Positions 35,468 through 44,224 of a stretch of 64,000 nucleotides of DNA are shown here, one piece after another (position 1 is the stretch's first letter; each line of letters opens with the position of its first letter). The translations under genes and the position numbers were made by a program. The DNA is from an uncultured Prevotellaceae bacterium (GTDB lineage: Bacteria; Bacteroidota; Bacteroidia; Bacteroidales; Bacteroidaceae), in contig CASFNA010000006.1 in assembly GCA_949295905.1 (NCBI GenBank), forward strand, positions 1-64,000, read 5' to 3'. The notes under the pieces were generated by a model that did no database searches, was not told the DNA's origin, and worked only from the letters and a program-made list of their open reading frames with translations.

Positions 35468-35589
35468 GAGTTAAGAATTAAGAGTTAAGAGAATATGACT
35501 TGTTGTCAGTGTGCTTAATTCTTTGTTTTTAACCGTTTATTTTCAAAGCAAATCATAATTCTCAATTATCAATTCCCAACTTTCAATTA
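35460..35589. repeat. mixed repeat region after the Fic gene
   Basis: Left arm 35460-35499 uses TTAAGAGTTAAG words; the right part (35551-35589: AATCATAATTCTCAATTATC..) belongs to the AATTATGATTACC vocabulary, so two half repeats stand side by side. Confidence 0.6.
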
Positions 35590-36543
35590 ATGAAAATACT
35601 GTCTAAACTCGGCAATGAGGCGTTGATGCAGCATGAGAAAACTGCCTTTGTGTGCTCCCGTAAGACGCCCGACGGACTGGAATACCTTGTGGGTAAGTGG
35701 ATGCTCGGCCTCTCGCCGGAGCGCGACTGCGTGATGTGCGGCAACCAGTCGCCCATGGAACGCGCCGTGTTTACCACCCTTTTGCAGCGCAACATACCGA
35801 CAATTCTCTGCCTGGCGGAGGCCATGCCGAGCCGCTGGAGCGACGATGTGCGCACCGCTTTGAGCGAAAGCAGGCTGCTCATAGTGACCCATTGCGACGC
35901 GAGCGTGCACAACGTGACGGCCCGTTCGGCGTTCGACAGGAACGTGCTGATGCTCTCTTTGGCGCAGAAAACGGTCGTAGGCTATTGCACTAAAGGCGGA
36001 AAGCTGGAGCGTGCGCTGGCCGGTTTCGACAATGTGGAGTATCTGGAGAACGGTCAGCCGTGGTTGAAAATGCCGGGAGAGGCGAAGGACGAGCCTGCAA
36101 GGAAAGAGCCTAAGCAGAGCCGTTTGAGCCAATGGAGCAGGGCGTTGAGGCTGAAACGCGGCACGATATACCTTGATTTTATAGAGAGTGGGGCGGAAGC
36201 GTACCTTAAAATAACGCACAGCGTGCAGGCCGCAGGCGGCGGATATGAGCGCGAGAAGCTGTTTTTCGACCGCAAGGAGCTGGCCGAATTGCTTGCGGCA
36301 ATACGCCTTTTGGACGGAAAACTGCGCTCGGGCGAGGCTGTTCCGCCGGGACTTATGGTGCGTTCGCTTAGCGGAGACATCACGTTCGGCGTTTCAACGG
36401 AAGGCGGCGCGCCGCTCATTGCCATGACGCAGAGAAAGGAATACGGCGAAGGAAAGCTGCGCGTGCAGGCCGTAAGGTTGCTTGCGGCGGAGTTGCCAAT
36501 GCTCGTAAAGGACGTGGAGGAGGCTCTGGCGGAGTGGAAATAG
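35590..36543 (+). CDS. hypothetical protein with a DprA/LOG-like Rossmann N-terminus
   Basis: 317 residues. The N-terminal ~150 residues (FVCSRKTPDG, RDCVMCGNQSPMERAVFTTLL, IPTILCLAEAMP, RLLIVTHCD, KTVVGYCTKGGKLE) look like the DNA-processing A-like Rossmann fold. A basic stretch (~165-195) links to a C-terminal domain of beta strands and two helices (~200-317) that I do not recognise. No nucleic-acid binding has been shown. It is the second gene after Fic on this strand but separated by a repeat region, so linkage to Fic is weak. Confidence 0.5.
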   Translation: MKILSKLGNEALMQHEKTAFVCSRKTPDGLEYLVGKWMLGLSPERDCVMCGNQSPMERAVFTTLLQRNIPTILCLAEAMPSRWSDDVRTALSESRLLIVTHCDASVHNVTARSAFDRNVLMLSLAQKTVVGYCTKGGKLERALAGFDNVEYLENGQPWLKMPGEAKDEPARKEPKQSRLSQWSRALRLKRGTIYLDFIESGAEAYLKITHSVQAAGGGYEREKLFFDRKELAELLAAIRLLDGKLRSGEAVPPGLMVRSLSGDITFGVSTEGGAPLIAMTQRKEYGEGKLRVQAVRLLAAELPMLVKDVEEALAEWK

Positions 36544-36569
36544 CCTACTCCAACCATCCAAACACCCAC

Positions 36570-36593
36570 CCCAACCCTCCCGAAGGGAGGGGG
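36570..36593. repeat. half copy of CACCCACCCCAACCCTCCC repeat
   Basis: CACCCACCCCAACCCTCCCG followed by AAGGGAGGG matches the left arm of the repeat at 29056-29166; it forms a short hairpin that may end the upstream transcript. Confidence 0.6.
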
Positions 36594-36654
36594 ATTGATA
36601 TGTTTTAAGTGCTTTATTTTCTGTTAATTAAAGGTAAAGCACGTTGAATAACGC

Positions 36655-36683
36655 CATTGTTTGCGGCAATGGCGTTATTTTTG
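36655..36683 (+). terminator. hairpin upstream of the DnaJ/TerB gene
   Basis: ACGCCATTGTTTG and CGGCAATGGCGT form a compact stem (AACGCCATTG..CAATGGCGTT) followed by ATTTTTG, a good intrinsic terminator for the gene ending at 36543. Confidence 0.75.
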
Positions 36684-36721
36684 TATTCGTAAAATCAGCG
36701 CGTGACGGCATATGGAGGGCA

Positions 36722-36787
36722 TCTCCTTGTCTGCTCGTCACTCGTCAACTTGTAACTGAAAACTTGTCAACTTGTAACTGAAAAGGA
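36722..36787. repeat. right arm of GACAAG-type repeat
   Basis: CTTGTCTGCTCGTCACTCGTC and two copies of AACTTGTAACTGAAAA lie directly before the start at 36790. No left arm is nearby. Confidence 0.6.
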
Positions 36788-36789
36788 AT

Positions 36790-37605
36790 ATGTCAGCAGG
36801 TAAATGGATAGGCGGCATACTCGGCTTCATGTCGGGTGGCGCGTTGGGAGCACTGGCCGGAGTGGCCTTGGGTGCGTTGTTTGATTACGGTTTGAAGGCC
36901 GTCAACACGGGTGAAGACCGCAAGGCGGACGGCTTCACGGGTGGTGGCGACGCCTGGGAGGAGGCCCGCAGGCGGCAGTATTACGAGGGACAGCGCAACA
37001 GTTTCCTGTTTTCGCTGCTCGTGCTGGCCTCATACATCATCAGGGCTGATGGCCGCGTGATGCACTCCGAGATGGAGTTTGTGCGCCGTTTCCTGCGCGC
37101 TAACTTCGGCGAAGCAGCCGTGGAGCAGGGCAACAGCATACTGCTGCGCCTCTTCGACGAGCAGAAGCGCATGGAGGCAGGCCGTCCCGGGGCGTTTAAG
37201 AGCGTAATACGCGAGAGTTGCGCGCAGATTGCCGCCAACATGGATTACTCTCAAAGGCTGCAACTGTTGAACTTCCTCGTGATGCTGGCGCAGGTCGACG
37301 GCAGTGTGCCCGGCAGCGAAGTTGACGCGCTGAGGGACGTTTCGCGTTGCATGGGCATGGCCGACGCCGACCTTGACTCGATGCTCAAGCTAAGCGGAGG
37401 CACGCTCGACGACGCCTATGCCGTGCTCGGAGTTCCGCCGACGGCCACTGACGACGAGGTGCGCCGTGCCTACCGCAAGCTCGCCTTGCAGCATCATCCC
37501 GACCGCGTGGCCGCCCTCGGCGACGACATACGCCGCGCGGCGGAAAAGAAATTTCAGGAAATCAACGAGGCAAAAGAACGCATATACAAGGCAAAGGGAA
37601 TGTAA
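36790..37605 (+). CDS. TerB/DnaJ-domain protein, DjlA-like
   Basis: 271 residues. A glycine-rich hydrophobic N-terminal segment ([22 protein letters not shown], ~7-29) may insert in the inner membrane. Residues ~65-190 form a TerB-like helical domain ([19 protein letters not shown]). Residues ~205-270 are a J domain with the HPD motif (LQHHPDRVA). This order is that of DjlA co-chaperones, which stimulate DnaK at the membrane. The DnaK partner is not in the window. Confidence 0.88.
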   Translation: MSAGKWIGGILGFMSGGALGALAGVALGALFDYGLKAVNTGEDRKADGFTGGGDAWEEARRRQYYEGQRNSFLFSLLVLASYIIRADGRVMHSEMEFVRRFLRANFGEAAVEQGNSILLRLFDEQKRMEAGRPGAFKSVIRESCAQIAANMDYSQRLQLLNFLVMLAQVDGSVPGSEVDALRDVSRCMGMADADLDSMLKLSGGTLDDAYAVLGVPPTATDDEVRRAYRKLALQHHPDRVAALGDDIRRAAEKKFQEINEAKERIYKAKGM

Positions 37606-37628
37606 CGGACGGCAGGCAGAGCATAGCC

Positions 37629-37758
37629 CGTTTTGCAAAAGGCGGCAAACCGCATTGCGGTTTGCCGCCTTTTACGTCCCAATTTGCCGTCTTTTGCACG
37701 CTAAAAGGCCGCCTTTTGCAACGCGAAAGACCGCCTTTTATAATGTGTTGAGTATCAG
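37629..37758. repeat. AAGGCCGTC modular repeat, copy 5
   Basis: Starts with TTTTGCAAAAGGCGGCAAAC, contains a perfect GGCGGCAAACCGC/GCGGTTTGCCGCC hairpin, further modules, and ends in GTTGAGTATCAG (37747-37758). Confidence 0.75.
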
Positions 37759-37788
37759 AGTATTATGCGTGAGCTGCTTCCTTAATGT

Positions 37789-37852
37789 GAAAGAGCCGTC
37801 CAAACGCATGGTTTGGACGGCTCAAACGCACCGTAAGGACGGCCTTTGTTAA
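37789..37852. repeat. GAGCCGTCC hairpin repeat, copy A
   Basis: GAGCCGTCCAAAC (37793-37805) and GTTTGGACGGCTC (37811-37823) form a perfect 13-bp stem, followed by AAACGCACCGTAAGGACGGCC. A homologous element follows the modular repeat at 49599-49660. Confidence 0.7.
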
Positions 37853-37896
37853 AGGCATCGGGGTATGTATGCGTTTTCATACAACGCCATAACGGC

Positions 37897-38076
37897 TCAT
37901 GCCTTGTTGCTTTTCCTAATCCAGGCAATGAGCGGCTCTGTCGTTGCCATTGCTATGAAGACGCTTATCGCGCCGTTTTTGTCCAGGATGTCGAGGCAGT
38001 AAAGGACGTAACTTATCGCCCCGTAAATCGGGACGACGATTGCCCAAGCAAGCAAATAGGCTTTGGTTTTCTTCAT
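37897..38076 (-). CDS. 59-residue membrane protein
   Basis: 59 residues: a basic start (MKKTKAYLL), two hydrophobic segments (~7-27 and ~36-48) with a short acidic turn (LDILDKNG), and a basic end (WIRKSNKA). Its ATG overlaps the TGA of the upstream HsdR-N-like gene as ATGA (38073-38076), so translation is coupled. The motif TEPLIAW near the C-terminus is well composed for a real protein. No family is recognised; a topology with both ends inside is likely from the positive charges. Confidence 0.65.
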   Translation of the reverse strand: MKKTKAYLLAWAIVVPIYGAISYVLYCLDILDKNGAISVFIAMATTEPLIAWIRKSNKA

Positions 38077-38531
38077 GGTTTATATAAGTTTTTATATTCT
38101 GGAATGTCATGCAGGAAGGTGTACGTGTGGTTCTCGTAGTCCATGCGGCAGCAATAATGTTGCAGGCCGTTGCTTACGATGAGGTAATCTACGTGCAGCA
38201 GCATGTTGTAAGCCGTGATTTGGTCGAACACGCGCTGCGTAAGCTGCACCGTCGGGGCCTTGTATTCCACAATCATGACGGGCTGCGCAGCCGTATTGTA
38301 TAGTACGCTGTCGCACCGCAGACGCTTGTCGCCCGCGCGAAGCTCCACCTCGTTGGCCAGCAGCGACGGCGGATAGCCTTTCAGTTCGGTGAGGAAGTGG
38401 ACGAAATGCTGGCGCACCCATTCCTCCGGCGTCAGCGCGACGTAGCGTCGGCGCAGCGTGTCGAGGATGTAAGGCTTGCCCTGTCGCTGTGTTATTTTTA
38501 TTTCGTATTGTGGTAGGTTTAATCGATACAT
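38073..38531 (-). CDS. HsdR N-terminal-like nuclease domain protein
   Basis: 152 residues from the ATG at 38531 (MYRLNLPQYEIKI). The family signature is the type I restriction HsdR N-terminal domain: LRCDSVLYN..PVMIVEYKAP gives the D..ExK nuclease core (Asp73, Glu89, Lys91), and ITAYNMLL..YLIVSNGLQHYCC the conserved end. It is a stand-alone domain, common in Bacteroidota, without helicase, methylase or specificity subunits nearby, so it is not a type I RM system. It is divergent to holA and coupled to a small membrane protein gene. Confidence 0.82.
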   Translation of the reverse strand: MYRLNLPQYEIKITQRQGKPYILDTLRRRYVALTPEEWVRQHFVHFLTELKGYPPSLLANEVELRAGDKRLRCDSVLYNTAAQPVMIVEYKAPTVQLTQRVFDQITAYNMLLHVDYLIVSNGLQHYCCRMDYENHTYTFLHDIPEYKNLYKP

Positions 38532-38648
38532 TTTATTAAATTTGCATTCTGAAAGCGCGTTGCGCATCGGCAAAGATAGTGAATAATGCCGAGAAACGAC
38601 AAAGTTTGAGGCTTTTTGCCGTACGTGCGCGCGTAAACCGTTAATATA

Positions 38649-39677
38649 ATGGCCGAAAAGAAGATTGCTACTTACGACAGCATAATGCGCGACCTGCGCG
38701 AAGGCAGGTACGCGCCGGTGTACATACTGATGGGCGAGGAGTCTTACTACATAGACAAGATTTCGTCGTTCATCGAGGCCAACGCCCTTGCGCCGGAGGA
38801 GCGCGACTTCAACCAGTCGGTTGTTTTCGGCTCCGACGTGCAGGCAAACCAAATCGTTGACATGGCGCGCCGCTACCCGATGATGGCCGAAAGGCAGGTG
38901 GTAATCGTGAAAGAGGCGCAGAACATAAAGAACTGGGAACGCCTGGAGCGCTACGTGGAGAAGCCCATGCAGACCACGGTGCTCGTAATCTGCCACAAGA
39001 ACGGCTCCATTGACGGCCGCAAGAAAATACTGGCCAAGGCCGCGGCGGTGGGCGTTGTCTTTGAAAGCAAGAAGAAGCGCGACTACGAACTGCCTGCCTT
39101 CATCGAGAATTATCTGAAGGTGAACGGCCGAGCGACCATCGACAACAAGGCCGCGCAGATGATAGCCGACCACATCGGCTCCGACTTAAGCCGGATAACC
39201 GGCGAGCTTGACAAGCTAATCCTATCGCTAACGGACAACGACAGGCGCGTAACGCCGGAGATTGTGGAGGCGCGCATCGGGGTGAGCAAGGACTTCAACG
39301 CCTTCGAGCTGCGCTCGGCCATCGTCAACCGCGACGTGATGAAGGCCAACCGCATACTCTATTACTTCAACGGTAATCCGAAGTCCGGCAACGCATACAT
39401 GCTTGTGCCGATGCTGTTCTCTTATTTCCAGAACCTCCTCATAGCGTATTACGCGCCTCGGCCTTACACCGAAGACGGCGTTGCACGCTGGCTCGACCTT
39501 AGGGGAGGGTGGGCAGCTAAAGACTACATCACGGGCATGAGAAACTACACCGGCGTGAAGGTAATGCAGATTATATCGAAAATCAGGGAGACAGACGCCA
39601 AAAGCAAGGGGCTTGACAACCCCAATACGCCCGTAGGGGAGCTGCTGCGCGAGCTGATTTTCTTCATTTTACACTGA
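38649..39677 (+). CDS. holA: DNA polymerase III subunit delta
   Basis: 342 residues with the delta-subunit layout: N-terminal AAA-like domain (PVYILMGEESYYIDKI, FGSDVQANQIVDMARRYPMM, RQVVIVKEAQNIKNW), middle LSRITGELDKLIL and a C-terminal helical collar. Delta opens the beta sliding clamp as part of the clamp loader. It has degenerate nucleotide-binding motifs, as usual for this subunit. A good terminator follows immediately. Confidence 0.93.
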   Translation: MAEKKIATYDSIMRDLREGRYAPVYILMGEESYYIDKISSFIEANALAPEERDFNQSVVFGSDVQANQIVDMARRYPMMAERQVVIVKEAQNIKNWERLERYVEKPMQTTVLVICHKNGSIDGRKKILAKAAAVGVVFESKKKRDYELPAFIENYLKVNGRATIDNKAAQMIADHIGSDLSRITGELDKLILSLTDNDRRVTPEIVEARIGVSKDFNAFELRSAIVNRDVMKANRILYYFNGNPKSGNAYMLVPMLFSYFQNLLIAYYAPRPYTEDGVARWLDLRGGWAAKDYITGMRNYTGVKVMQIISKIRETDAKSKGLDNPNTPVGELLRELIFFILH

Positions 39678-39679
39678 AA

Positions 39680-39706
39680 AGAGACCTCCAAACGGTCTCT
39701 TTTTTT
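39680..39706 (+). terminator. intrinsic terminator of holA
   Basis: AGAGACC(TCC)AAAC..GGTCTCT is a short stem (39680-39700) followed by seven Ts. Confidence 0.9.
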
Positions 39707-40447
39707 CTATTTCGTCAGTTTTCATGTACATTGAAAATATGGGTAAAAGCGTTAAAAATCAGGCAGTTTTATGATTTTTGACGCTCTCAGAATCGCGTAT
39801 TTTCAAGCCGCTTTACCATCGTTTCTGAATATCGGGAAAAATGCGATTTTTGCCCGAAAAAGAGCCCTTGAATTTAGCGTTAGCATTTATTAATATATAG
39901 AATTGTAAAGTTTAAGACCCTAAATCTTTGTTATTTGTTTGGCGTGTCAATATTTTAAAACCGTAAATTTACATTTATTTAATGTGTAATTCGCTATCAA
40001 ATATAAATTTGTTAACTTAAATATTTAAATCAATAAACCGCAATACATATTTATGCAAAGCACCAATTACAGCGATAACACGCTGATTTACAGTATATAA
40101 TGGCCTTTACTTTGAGTGTTTCCAGGCATATTCGATGTTTTTACCTGCTATTTATTGCATAAACGTTGGTTTTGGTTTATTTTATCGCTAAGTAACCTAT
40201 TTATAATGAAATACTTGCATATAATTGCTTGATTATAGCTTTATGTGTCATTTACAGACATTGATTTAGTTTTGTTTTTGTAAATTCAAAAATTTAAAAT
40301 AATGTCGGTATAGATTTATAAATACAAATACATAAATTTAAAATTTAAATCTTCTAATTTCTTTTAGATTTGTTGTATAATTGAAATTTTTGATTTACCT
40401 TTGTAAAATCTTAGAAAAATCGGGAAAATAGAGCTTAACATACGATT
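39707..40447. other. 740-bp AT-rich gap before the XRE regulator
   Basis: No ORF of note. The first part is structured: TTGAAAATA..GGTAAA..GCGTTAAAAATC on the left (39731-39760) is mirrored by GATTTTTGACGC..TATTTTCAA..TTTACC (39773-39817), a nested inverted repeat. The rest is very AT-rich with runs such as AAATTTAAAATTTAAAT. A -7 box (TACCTTTG near 40396-40403) precedes the regulator gene. The region may hold a small RNA, a large regulatory zone or a decayed gene. Confidence 0.5.
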
Positions 40448-40921
40448 ATGACAGAAATGAAAGACAGGATAAGGCAGATAATGGAGGCTCAACACATGAG
40501 CCAACAGACCTTTGCCAACTTCATTGGAATTAACGCGGCATCGCTTAGCAGCATCTTCAACGACCGCACCCGTCCTACCCTCAACACGGTAGAGGCCATC
40601 AAGAGCAAAATACCAAACCTTAACACTGACTGGCTCATGTTCGGTCACGGACAGATGTTCAACGATGCGAAGAACGACAGCGACGCACAGGCTAATGACG
40701 GCGGAGCGGATGGCGGCATGTCGCCGTCGCATACGGAAGGGCGAGTACCCGACTTGTTCGCCGGCGGCGGAGACATGGGTGCCTCGCATCCGCAGCAAAG
40801 GGGATATGCCGCCCAGATGAAGCCCGAAATTAGGTATGTGGAGCGTCCGCAGCGGCAAATCACCGAAATACGGGTGTACTTCGACGACCTCACTTACGAG
40901 AGCTTTGTGCCCAAGAAATGA
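40448..40921 (+). CDS. XRE-family helix-turn-helix transcriptional regulator
   Basis: 157 residues. Residues 1-65 form an XRE/Cro-type HTH (RIRQIMEAQHMSQQTFANFI, SLSSIFNDRTRPTLNTV, TDWLMFGHGQMF). A low-complexity Gly/Asp/Ser linker (~70-115) leads to a conserved C-terminal beta segment (EIRYVERPQRQITEIRVYFDD). Proteins of this layout are widespread in Bacteroidota with unknown targets. It lies alone behind a long AT-rich upstream region, which could be its own operator zone. Confidence 0.85.
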   Translation: MTEMKDRIRQIMEAQHMSQQTFANFIGINAASLSSIFNDRTRPTLNTVEAIKSKIPNLNTDWLMFGHGQMFNDAKNDSDAQANDGGADGGMSPSHTEGRVPDLFAGGGDMGASHPQQRGYAAQMKPEIRYVERPQRQITEIRVYFDDLTYESFVPKK

Positions 40922-40950
40922 CCGGTGTCGTAATGCTTGTTTTTATACGG

Positions 40951-41042
40951 GTTTGCAAAAGGCCACCTTTTAGACTGCGAAAGGTGGCTTTTTGGCGTGT
41001 AAAAGACGGCCTTTTACAAGGCGAAAGACGGTCTTTTGCAGA
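40951..41042. repeat. AAGGCCGTC modular repeat, copy 6
   Basis: TTTGCAAAAGGCCACCTTTT, GCGAAAGGTGGCTTTTTGGC, GTAAAAGACGGCCTTTTAC and GCGAAAGACGGTCTTTTGC follow in alternating orientation; adjacent modules can form hairpins. Confidence 0.75.
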
Positions 41043-41205
41043 AGCTGAAATATGCGCTGCTGTATTCGTTAGCTTGTAGGCGACGCTTAATGTCTGCCTT
41101 TTTTAGCTGTTTGGCCGCTTATCCTTTGGATTACGCGTCCATATTTTGTATTTTTGCAAAAGAAAACGCACGTTTACATTAATATTAAAGAAAAACAGAT
41201 ATAGC

Positions 41206-41982
41206 ATGAAAAAATATGTTTCTGACCTGCGAGTTGTCTCTGTGGAGCATGTTTCCGGCAAGCATGTTCTTATCAAACTTACGCAGGACGGCAGGTTGCC
41301 CGATATTCTTCCGGGGCAGTTTGTCGAGGTAAGGGTTGACGGTTCGCCCTCCACTTTCCTGCGCCGTCCGATTTCGGTAAACTTCGTTGATTATGACGCT
41401 AACCAGCTGTGGCTGCTCGTTGCGGCGGTTGGCGACGGCACGCGCCGCCTTGCCGGTCTTCAGGCTGGCGACGTGTTGAACTGCATGTTCCCGTTGGGCA
41501 ACAGCTTCACGATGCCTTTCAAAGACGGGGAAAAAGTGCTCCTGGTGGGCGGCGGCGTAGGAGTCGCGCCGTTGCTTTACTTCGGCAAGCGGCTGAATGA
41601 CGTAGGCTGCAAGCCCGTTTTCCTGCTTGGAGCGCGCTCGAAGGGCGATTTGCTAATGCTTGACGAATTTGAGAAGTACGGTCGCGTGTGCCTTACTACG
41701 GAAGACGGAACGGCCGGTGAGCGCGGTTTCGTCACCAATCATTCCGTGCTTGACGAAATCCGTTTCGACCGTATAGCGTCGTGCGGCCCCAAGCCGATGA
41801 TGGTCGCCGTGGCGAAATACGCCAAGTCGCGCGGCATAGAGTGCGAAGTTTCGCTTGAAAACATGATGGCCTGCGGCCTTGGCGCCTGCCTCTGCTGCGT
41901 TGAGAAGACGGTTGAAGGCAACCTGTGTGTGTGCAAGGAAGGTCCGGTATTTAATATAAATAAGTTGTTATGGCAGATTTAA
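41206..41982 (+). CDS. pyrK: dihydroorotate dehydrogenase B, electron-transfer subunit
   Basis: 258 residues from the ATG at 41206. FAD-binding motif [11 protein letters not shown]-binding [19 protein letters not shown], and a C-terminal [2Fe-2S] cluster motif ([19 protein letters not shown]). PyrK passes electrons from the PyrD subunit to NAD+. The gene overlaps pyrD by 13 bp, so the two subunits are translationally coupled. A promoter-like TATTTTTGCAAA lies about 55 bp upstream. Confidence 0.94.
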   Translation: MKKYVSDLRVVSVEHVSGKHVLIKLTQDGRLPDILPGQFVEVRVDGSPSTFLRRPISVNFVDYDANQLWLLVAAVGDGTRRLAGLQAGDVLNCMFPLGNSFTMPFKDGEKVLLVGGGVGVAPLLYFGKRLNDVGCKPVFLLGARSKGDLLMLDEFEKYGRVCLTTEDGTAGERGFVTNHSVLDEIRFDRIASCGPKPMMVAVAKYAKSRGIECEVSLENMMACGLGACLCCVEKTVEGNLCVCKEGPVFNINKLLWQI

Positions 41983-42878
41983 GCGTTGAAATAAAGGGTT
42001 TGCGGTTGAAAAATCCGGTAATGACCGCGTCGGGAACGTTCGGTTACGGGCCTGAATTTGCTGATTTCGTGCCCCTTGAAGGTATAGGAGGCATAATTGT
42101 GAAGGGCACCACCTTGAAGCCGCGCGAGGGCAACGATTACCCCCGCATGGTAGAGACGGCTTCGGGTATGCTCAACTGCGTCGGCCTGCAAAACAAGGGA
42201 GTGGACTACTTCTGCGAGCATATTTACCCGGAAATAAAGGACATTGACACCAATTTCATAGTCAATGTGAGCGGCTCTTCGCCTGAAGACTACGCCGAAT
42301 GTGCCGCCCGTATAGCTGAATTGGAGCGCATTCCGGCCATCGAACTGAACATATCCTGTCCCAATGTGAAGGACGGCGGCATGGCGTTCGGCGTTACCTG
42401 TGCCGGTGCTTCGAGCGTTGTCAGGGCCGTTAGGGCGCGTTATCCCAAGACGCTCATCGTGAAATTGTCGCCCAATGTGACCGACATTGCCGAGATAGCG
42501 CGTGCCGTCGAGGCGGAGGGAGCTGACTCCGTGTCGCTCATCAACACGCTTATGGGCATGGCAATCGACATTGAGAAGCGCCGTCCTATGCTAAGTATCG
42601 GCACGGGAGGATTGAGCGGTCCGGCGGTGAAACCTGTCGCCTTGCGCATGGTTTGGCAGGTGGCAAAGGCGGTGAAAATCCCTGTAATTGGCCTTGGAGG
42701 CATCTGCAACGCACGCGATGCCATAGAGTTCATCATGGCCGGGGCTACCGCCATCGAGATTGGCACGGCCAATTTCATCGACCCAGAGGTAACAATCAAG
42801 GTGCGCGACGGCATTAACGAGTGGCTCGACGCGCACGGATGCAAGTCTGTAAGGGAAATAATCGGAGCATTGGAATAA
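41970..42878 (+). CDS. pyrD: dihydroorotate dehydrogenase B, catalytic subunit
   Basis: 302 residues of the class 1B family. FMN-binding TIM barrel with [14 protein letters not shown] at the N-terminus, the catalytic Cys in [13 protein letters not shown], and the C-terminal phosphate-binding [20 protein letters not shown]. It oxidises dihydroorotate to orotate in pyrimidine synthesis, with PyrK as partner. A terminator shared with the convergent TraB gene follows. Confidence 0.95.
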   Translation: MADLSVEIKGLRLKNPVMTASGTFGYGPEFADFVPLEGIGGIIVKGTTLKPREGNDYPRMVETASGMLNCVGLQNKGVDYFCEHIYPEIKDIDTNFIVNVSGSSPEDYAECAARIAELERIPAIELNISCPNVKDGGMAFGVTCAGASSVVRAVRARYPKTLIVKLSPNVTDIAEIARAVEAEGADSVSLINTLMGMAIDIEKRRPMLSIGTGGLSGPAVKPVALRMVWQVAKAVKIPVIGLGGICNARDAIEFIMAGATAIEIGTANFIDPEVTIKVRDGINEWLDAHGCKSVREIIGALE

Positions 42879-42912
42879 ACGTACAGCTGGTCGTTAAATC
42901 AGCTGTTACACG

Positions 42913-42953
42913 AAAAAAACGGTCGGACAAAATGAAATGTCCGACCGTTTTTC
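42913..42953. terminator. bidirectional terminator between pyrD and the TraB gene
   Basis: CGGTCGGACA (42920-42929) pairs with TGTCCGACCG (42938-42947), flanked by A-run and T-run, so it works in both directions for the convergent genes. Confidence 0.92.
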
Positions 42954-42978
42954 GTATTGTTGAATGTTTGTCAGCGCG

Positions 42979-43881
42979 TTATTTTACGCCTTCCACGGTG
43001 TAACCTGCCTTTTTCAGCTGCGCCAGCAGGCCGCGTTCGCCGGGCAAGTGGCCTGCTCCTACGGCAAACAAGGTGCTCTTCTGCTTCATTATTTCAGGCA
43101 TCTGCTTCATCCAGTTGTCGTTGCGTGCGTAGATAAGCGTTTCCTTTTCCTCGGGCGTTCCGTCGCAGGTGTTGTTCATCTTGGCGTCCATTGCCTTCTC
43201 GATGCCGTCAAGGTCTTGTGCGAAAAACGCCTTTATTATGTTCTCTGTCTGCTCTTCTGTGAACTCAAGGTTGTCCGCCAGGCAGAGCAACAGCTGCTTC
43301 TGGCGTTCCATTGTGGTGCTTTTGAACAGCGTGTTTATTTGGAAATCAAACGTTTCCAGTCCCCCTACGCCCTTTCCTTTGGCTGCGGCTTCCTTCTGGA
43401 AGTAGCTGTCAAAGCCGTTATTGGGGTTGAATACGGGATGTTTTTTCATGTAGATGAGCACTCCGAGTTGCGTCTGCAAGGCGTATGGAGTCAGCTTGCC
43501 GAGCTGCTGCATTACCATTGGGTTGGTCAGTTCCACGCCCAATACGCTCTTCACCAGCGCGTTGATGCGTGCCATCTCGTCGGCGTTGTAGAGCTTGTCT
43601 ATGGTCTGTCCGTCGGGAAGCATCATCGCCGCCTGCATCTTTTGCATGTTTTCGGGCGAAGTCATGTCAGCCATTATTATTTCGCCGTACACCTGTTCCG
43701 ATGCGTCCAAGGCCGTCTTGAGGCCTTTTATGCTGTCGGCGAACGATGCGTCGGCCAGGTGGTATGTGCCGATTATGTACGAAGGCTTTTGCAGGCCGTT
43801 GCCTGTTACTTTCCAGAGCAGCTGCGCCTGGACTGTGACTGCCGCCATGATGAGCAGCAACATTGAGCAAATCTTTTTCAT
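42979..43881 (-). CDS. TraB/GumN family secreted protein
   Basis: 300 residues with a signal peptide (MKKICSMLLLIMAAVTVQAQ). The TraB/GumN domain is recognisable from YIIGTYHLADASF near the N-terminus (GTxH motif), the central GLETFDFQI (conserved Glu) and the C-terminal LFAVGAGHLPGERGLLAQL (GAxHL motif). These motifs form a metal-dependent hydrolase-like site related to Tiki proteases; the bacterial function is unknown. A promoter on the minus strand (TACATTTGTTGG, near 43932-43943) precedes it. Confidence 0.88.
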   Translation of the reverse strand: MKKICSMLLLIMAAVTVQAQLLWKVTGNGLQKPSYIIGTYHLADASFADSIKGLKTALDASEQVYGEIIMADMTSPENMQKMQAAMMLPDGQTIDKLYNADEMARINALVKSVLGVELTNPMVMQQLGKLTPYALQTQLGVLIYMKKHPVFNPNNGFDSYFQKEAAAKGKGVGGLETFDFQINTLFKSTTMERQKQLLLCLADNLEFTEEQTENIIKAFFAQDLDGIEKAMDAKMNNTCDGTPEEKETLIYARNDNWMKQMPEIMKQKSTLFAVGAGHLPGERGLLAQLKKAGYTVEGVK

Positions 43882-43943
43882 AAAATTGTTGAATTGATGT
43901 TAGTTTGGTGATTGTTTAATGTTCATTCCGCCAACAAATGTAC

Positions 43944-44196
43944 GAAAAAAGCCGCCAAACGAAGAACGGGTTTTGTTTTTTTTCATAATGATACATCTTT
44001 TAACAGTCTGTTGCCGACAATTGATTATTTTCATATGTGTAGCATTTTTGTTGACAAAAAGAGAGCGGCCAACTGACCGCTCTCAACCAACACAAAAACT
44101 AAACTAGACTTAATTGACGAAATCAAGATTTTCACAAACCTCAAAATGTCTGTGCAAATATACGGTAATATTTTTATCAAGCAAAGGAAAAACTTG
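43944..44196. other. gap between the TraB promoter and the aroC terminator
   Basis: No gene seen. It contains the stem-loop at 44061-44084 and AT-rich unstructured sequence. Confidence 0.5.
44061..44084 (-). terminator. stem-loop downstream of aroC
   Basis: GAGAGCGG (44061-44068) and CCGCTCTC (44077-44084) form an 8-bp stem; on the minus strand it is followed by TTTTTGTC, so it may be a second, distal terminator of aroC. Confidence 0.65.
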
Positions 44197-44224
44197 TTTT
44201 TTTACACTTGTTGGTGTAAAAAAA
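44197..44224 (-). terminator. terminator directly after aroC
   Basis: TTTTTTTACAC..TTGTTG..GTGTAAAAAAA is a symmetric hairpin with T-run on either strand, beginning at the base after the aroC stop codon. Confidence 0.75.

Noticed and set aside
38073-38531. Type I restriction-modification system
   Set aside because: Only an HsdR N-terminal domain is present; no helicase, HsdM or HsdS gene adjoins it.
38532-39173. N-terminal extension of the HsdR-N-like frame
   Set aside because: The extended part is antisense to holA; the real domain begins at the ATG at 38531.
39707-40447. Replication origin in the AT-rich gap
   Set aside because: I saw no cluster of DnaA boxes (TTATCCACA-like) and no dnaA, dnaN or parAB nearby.
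42964-43866. 300-codon plus-strand ORF
   Set aside because: Antisense shadow of the TraB/GumN gene, which has a signal peptide, family motifs and its own promoter.
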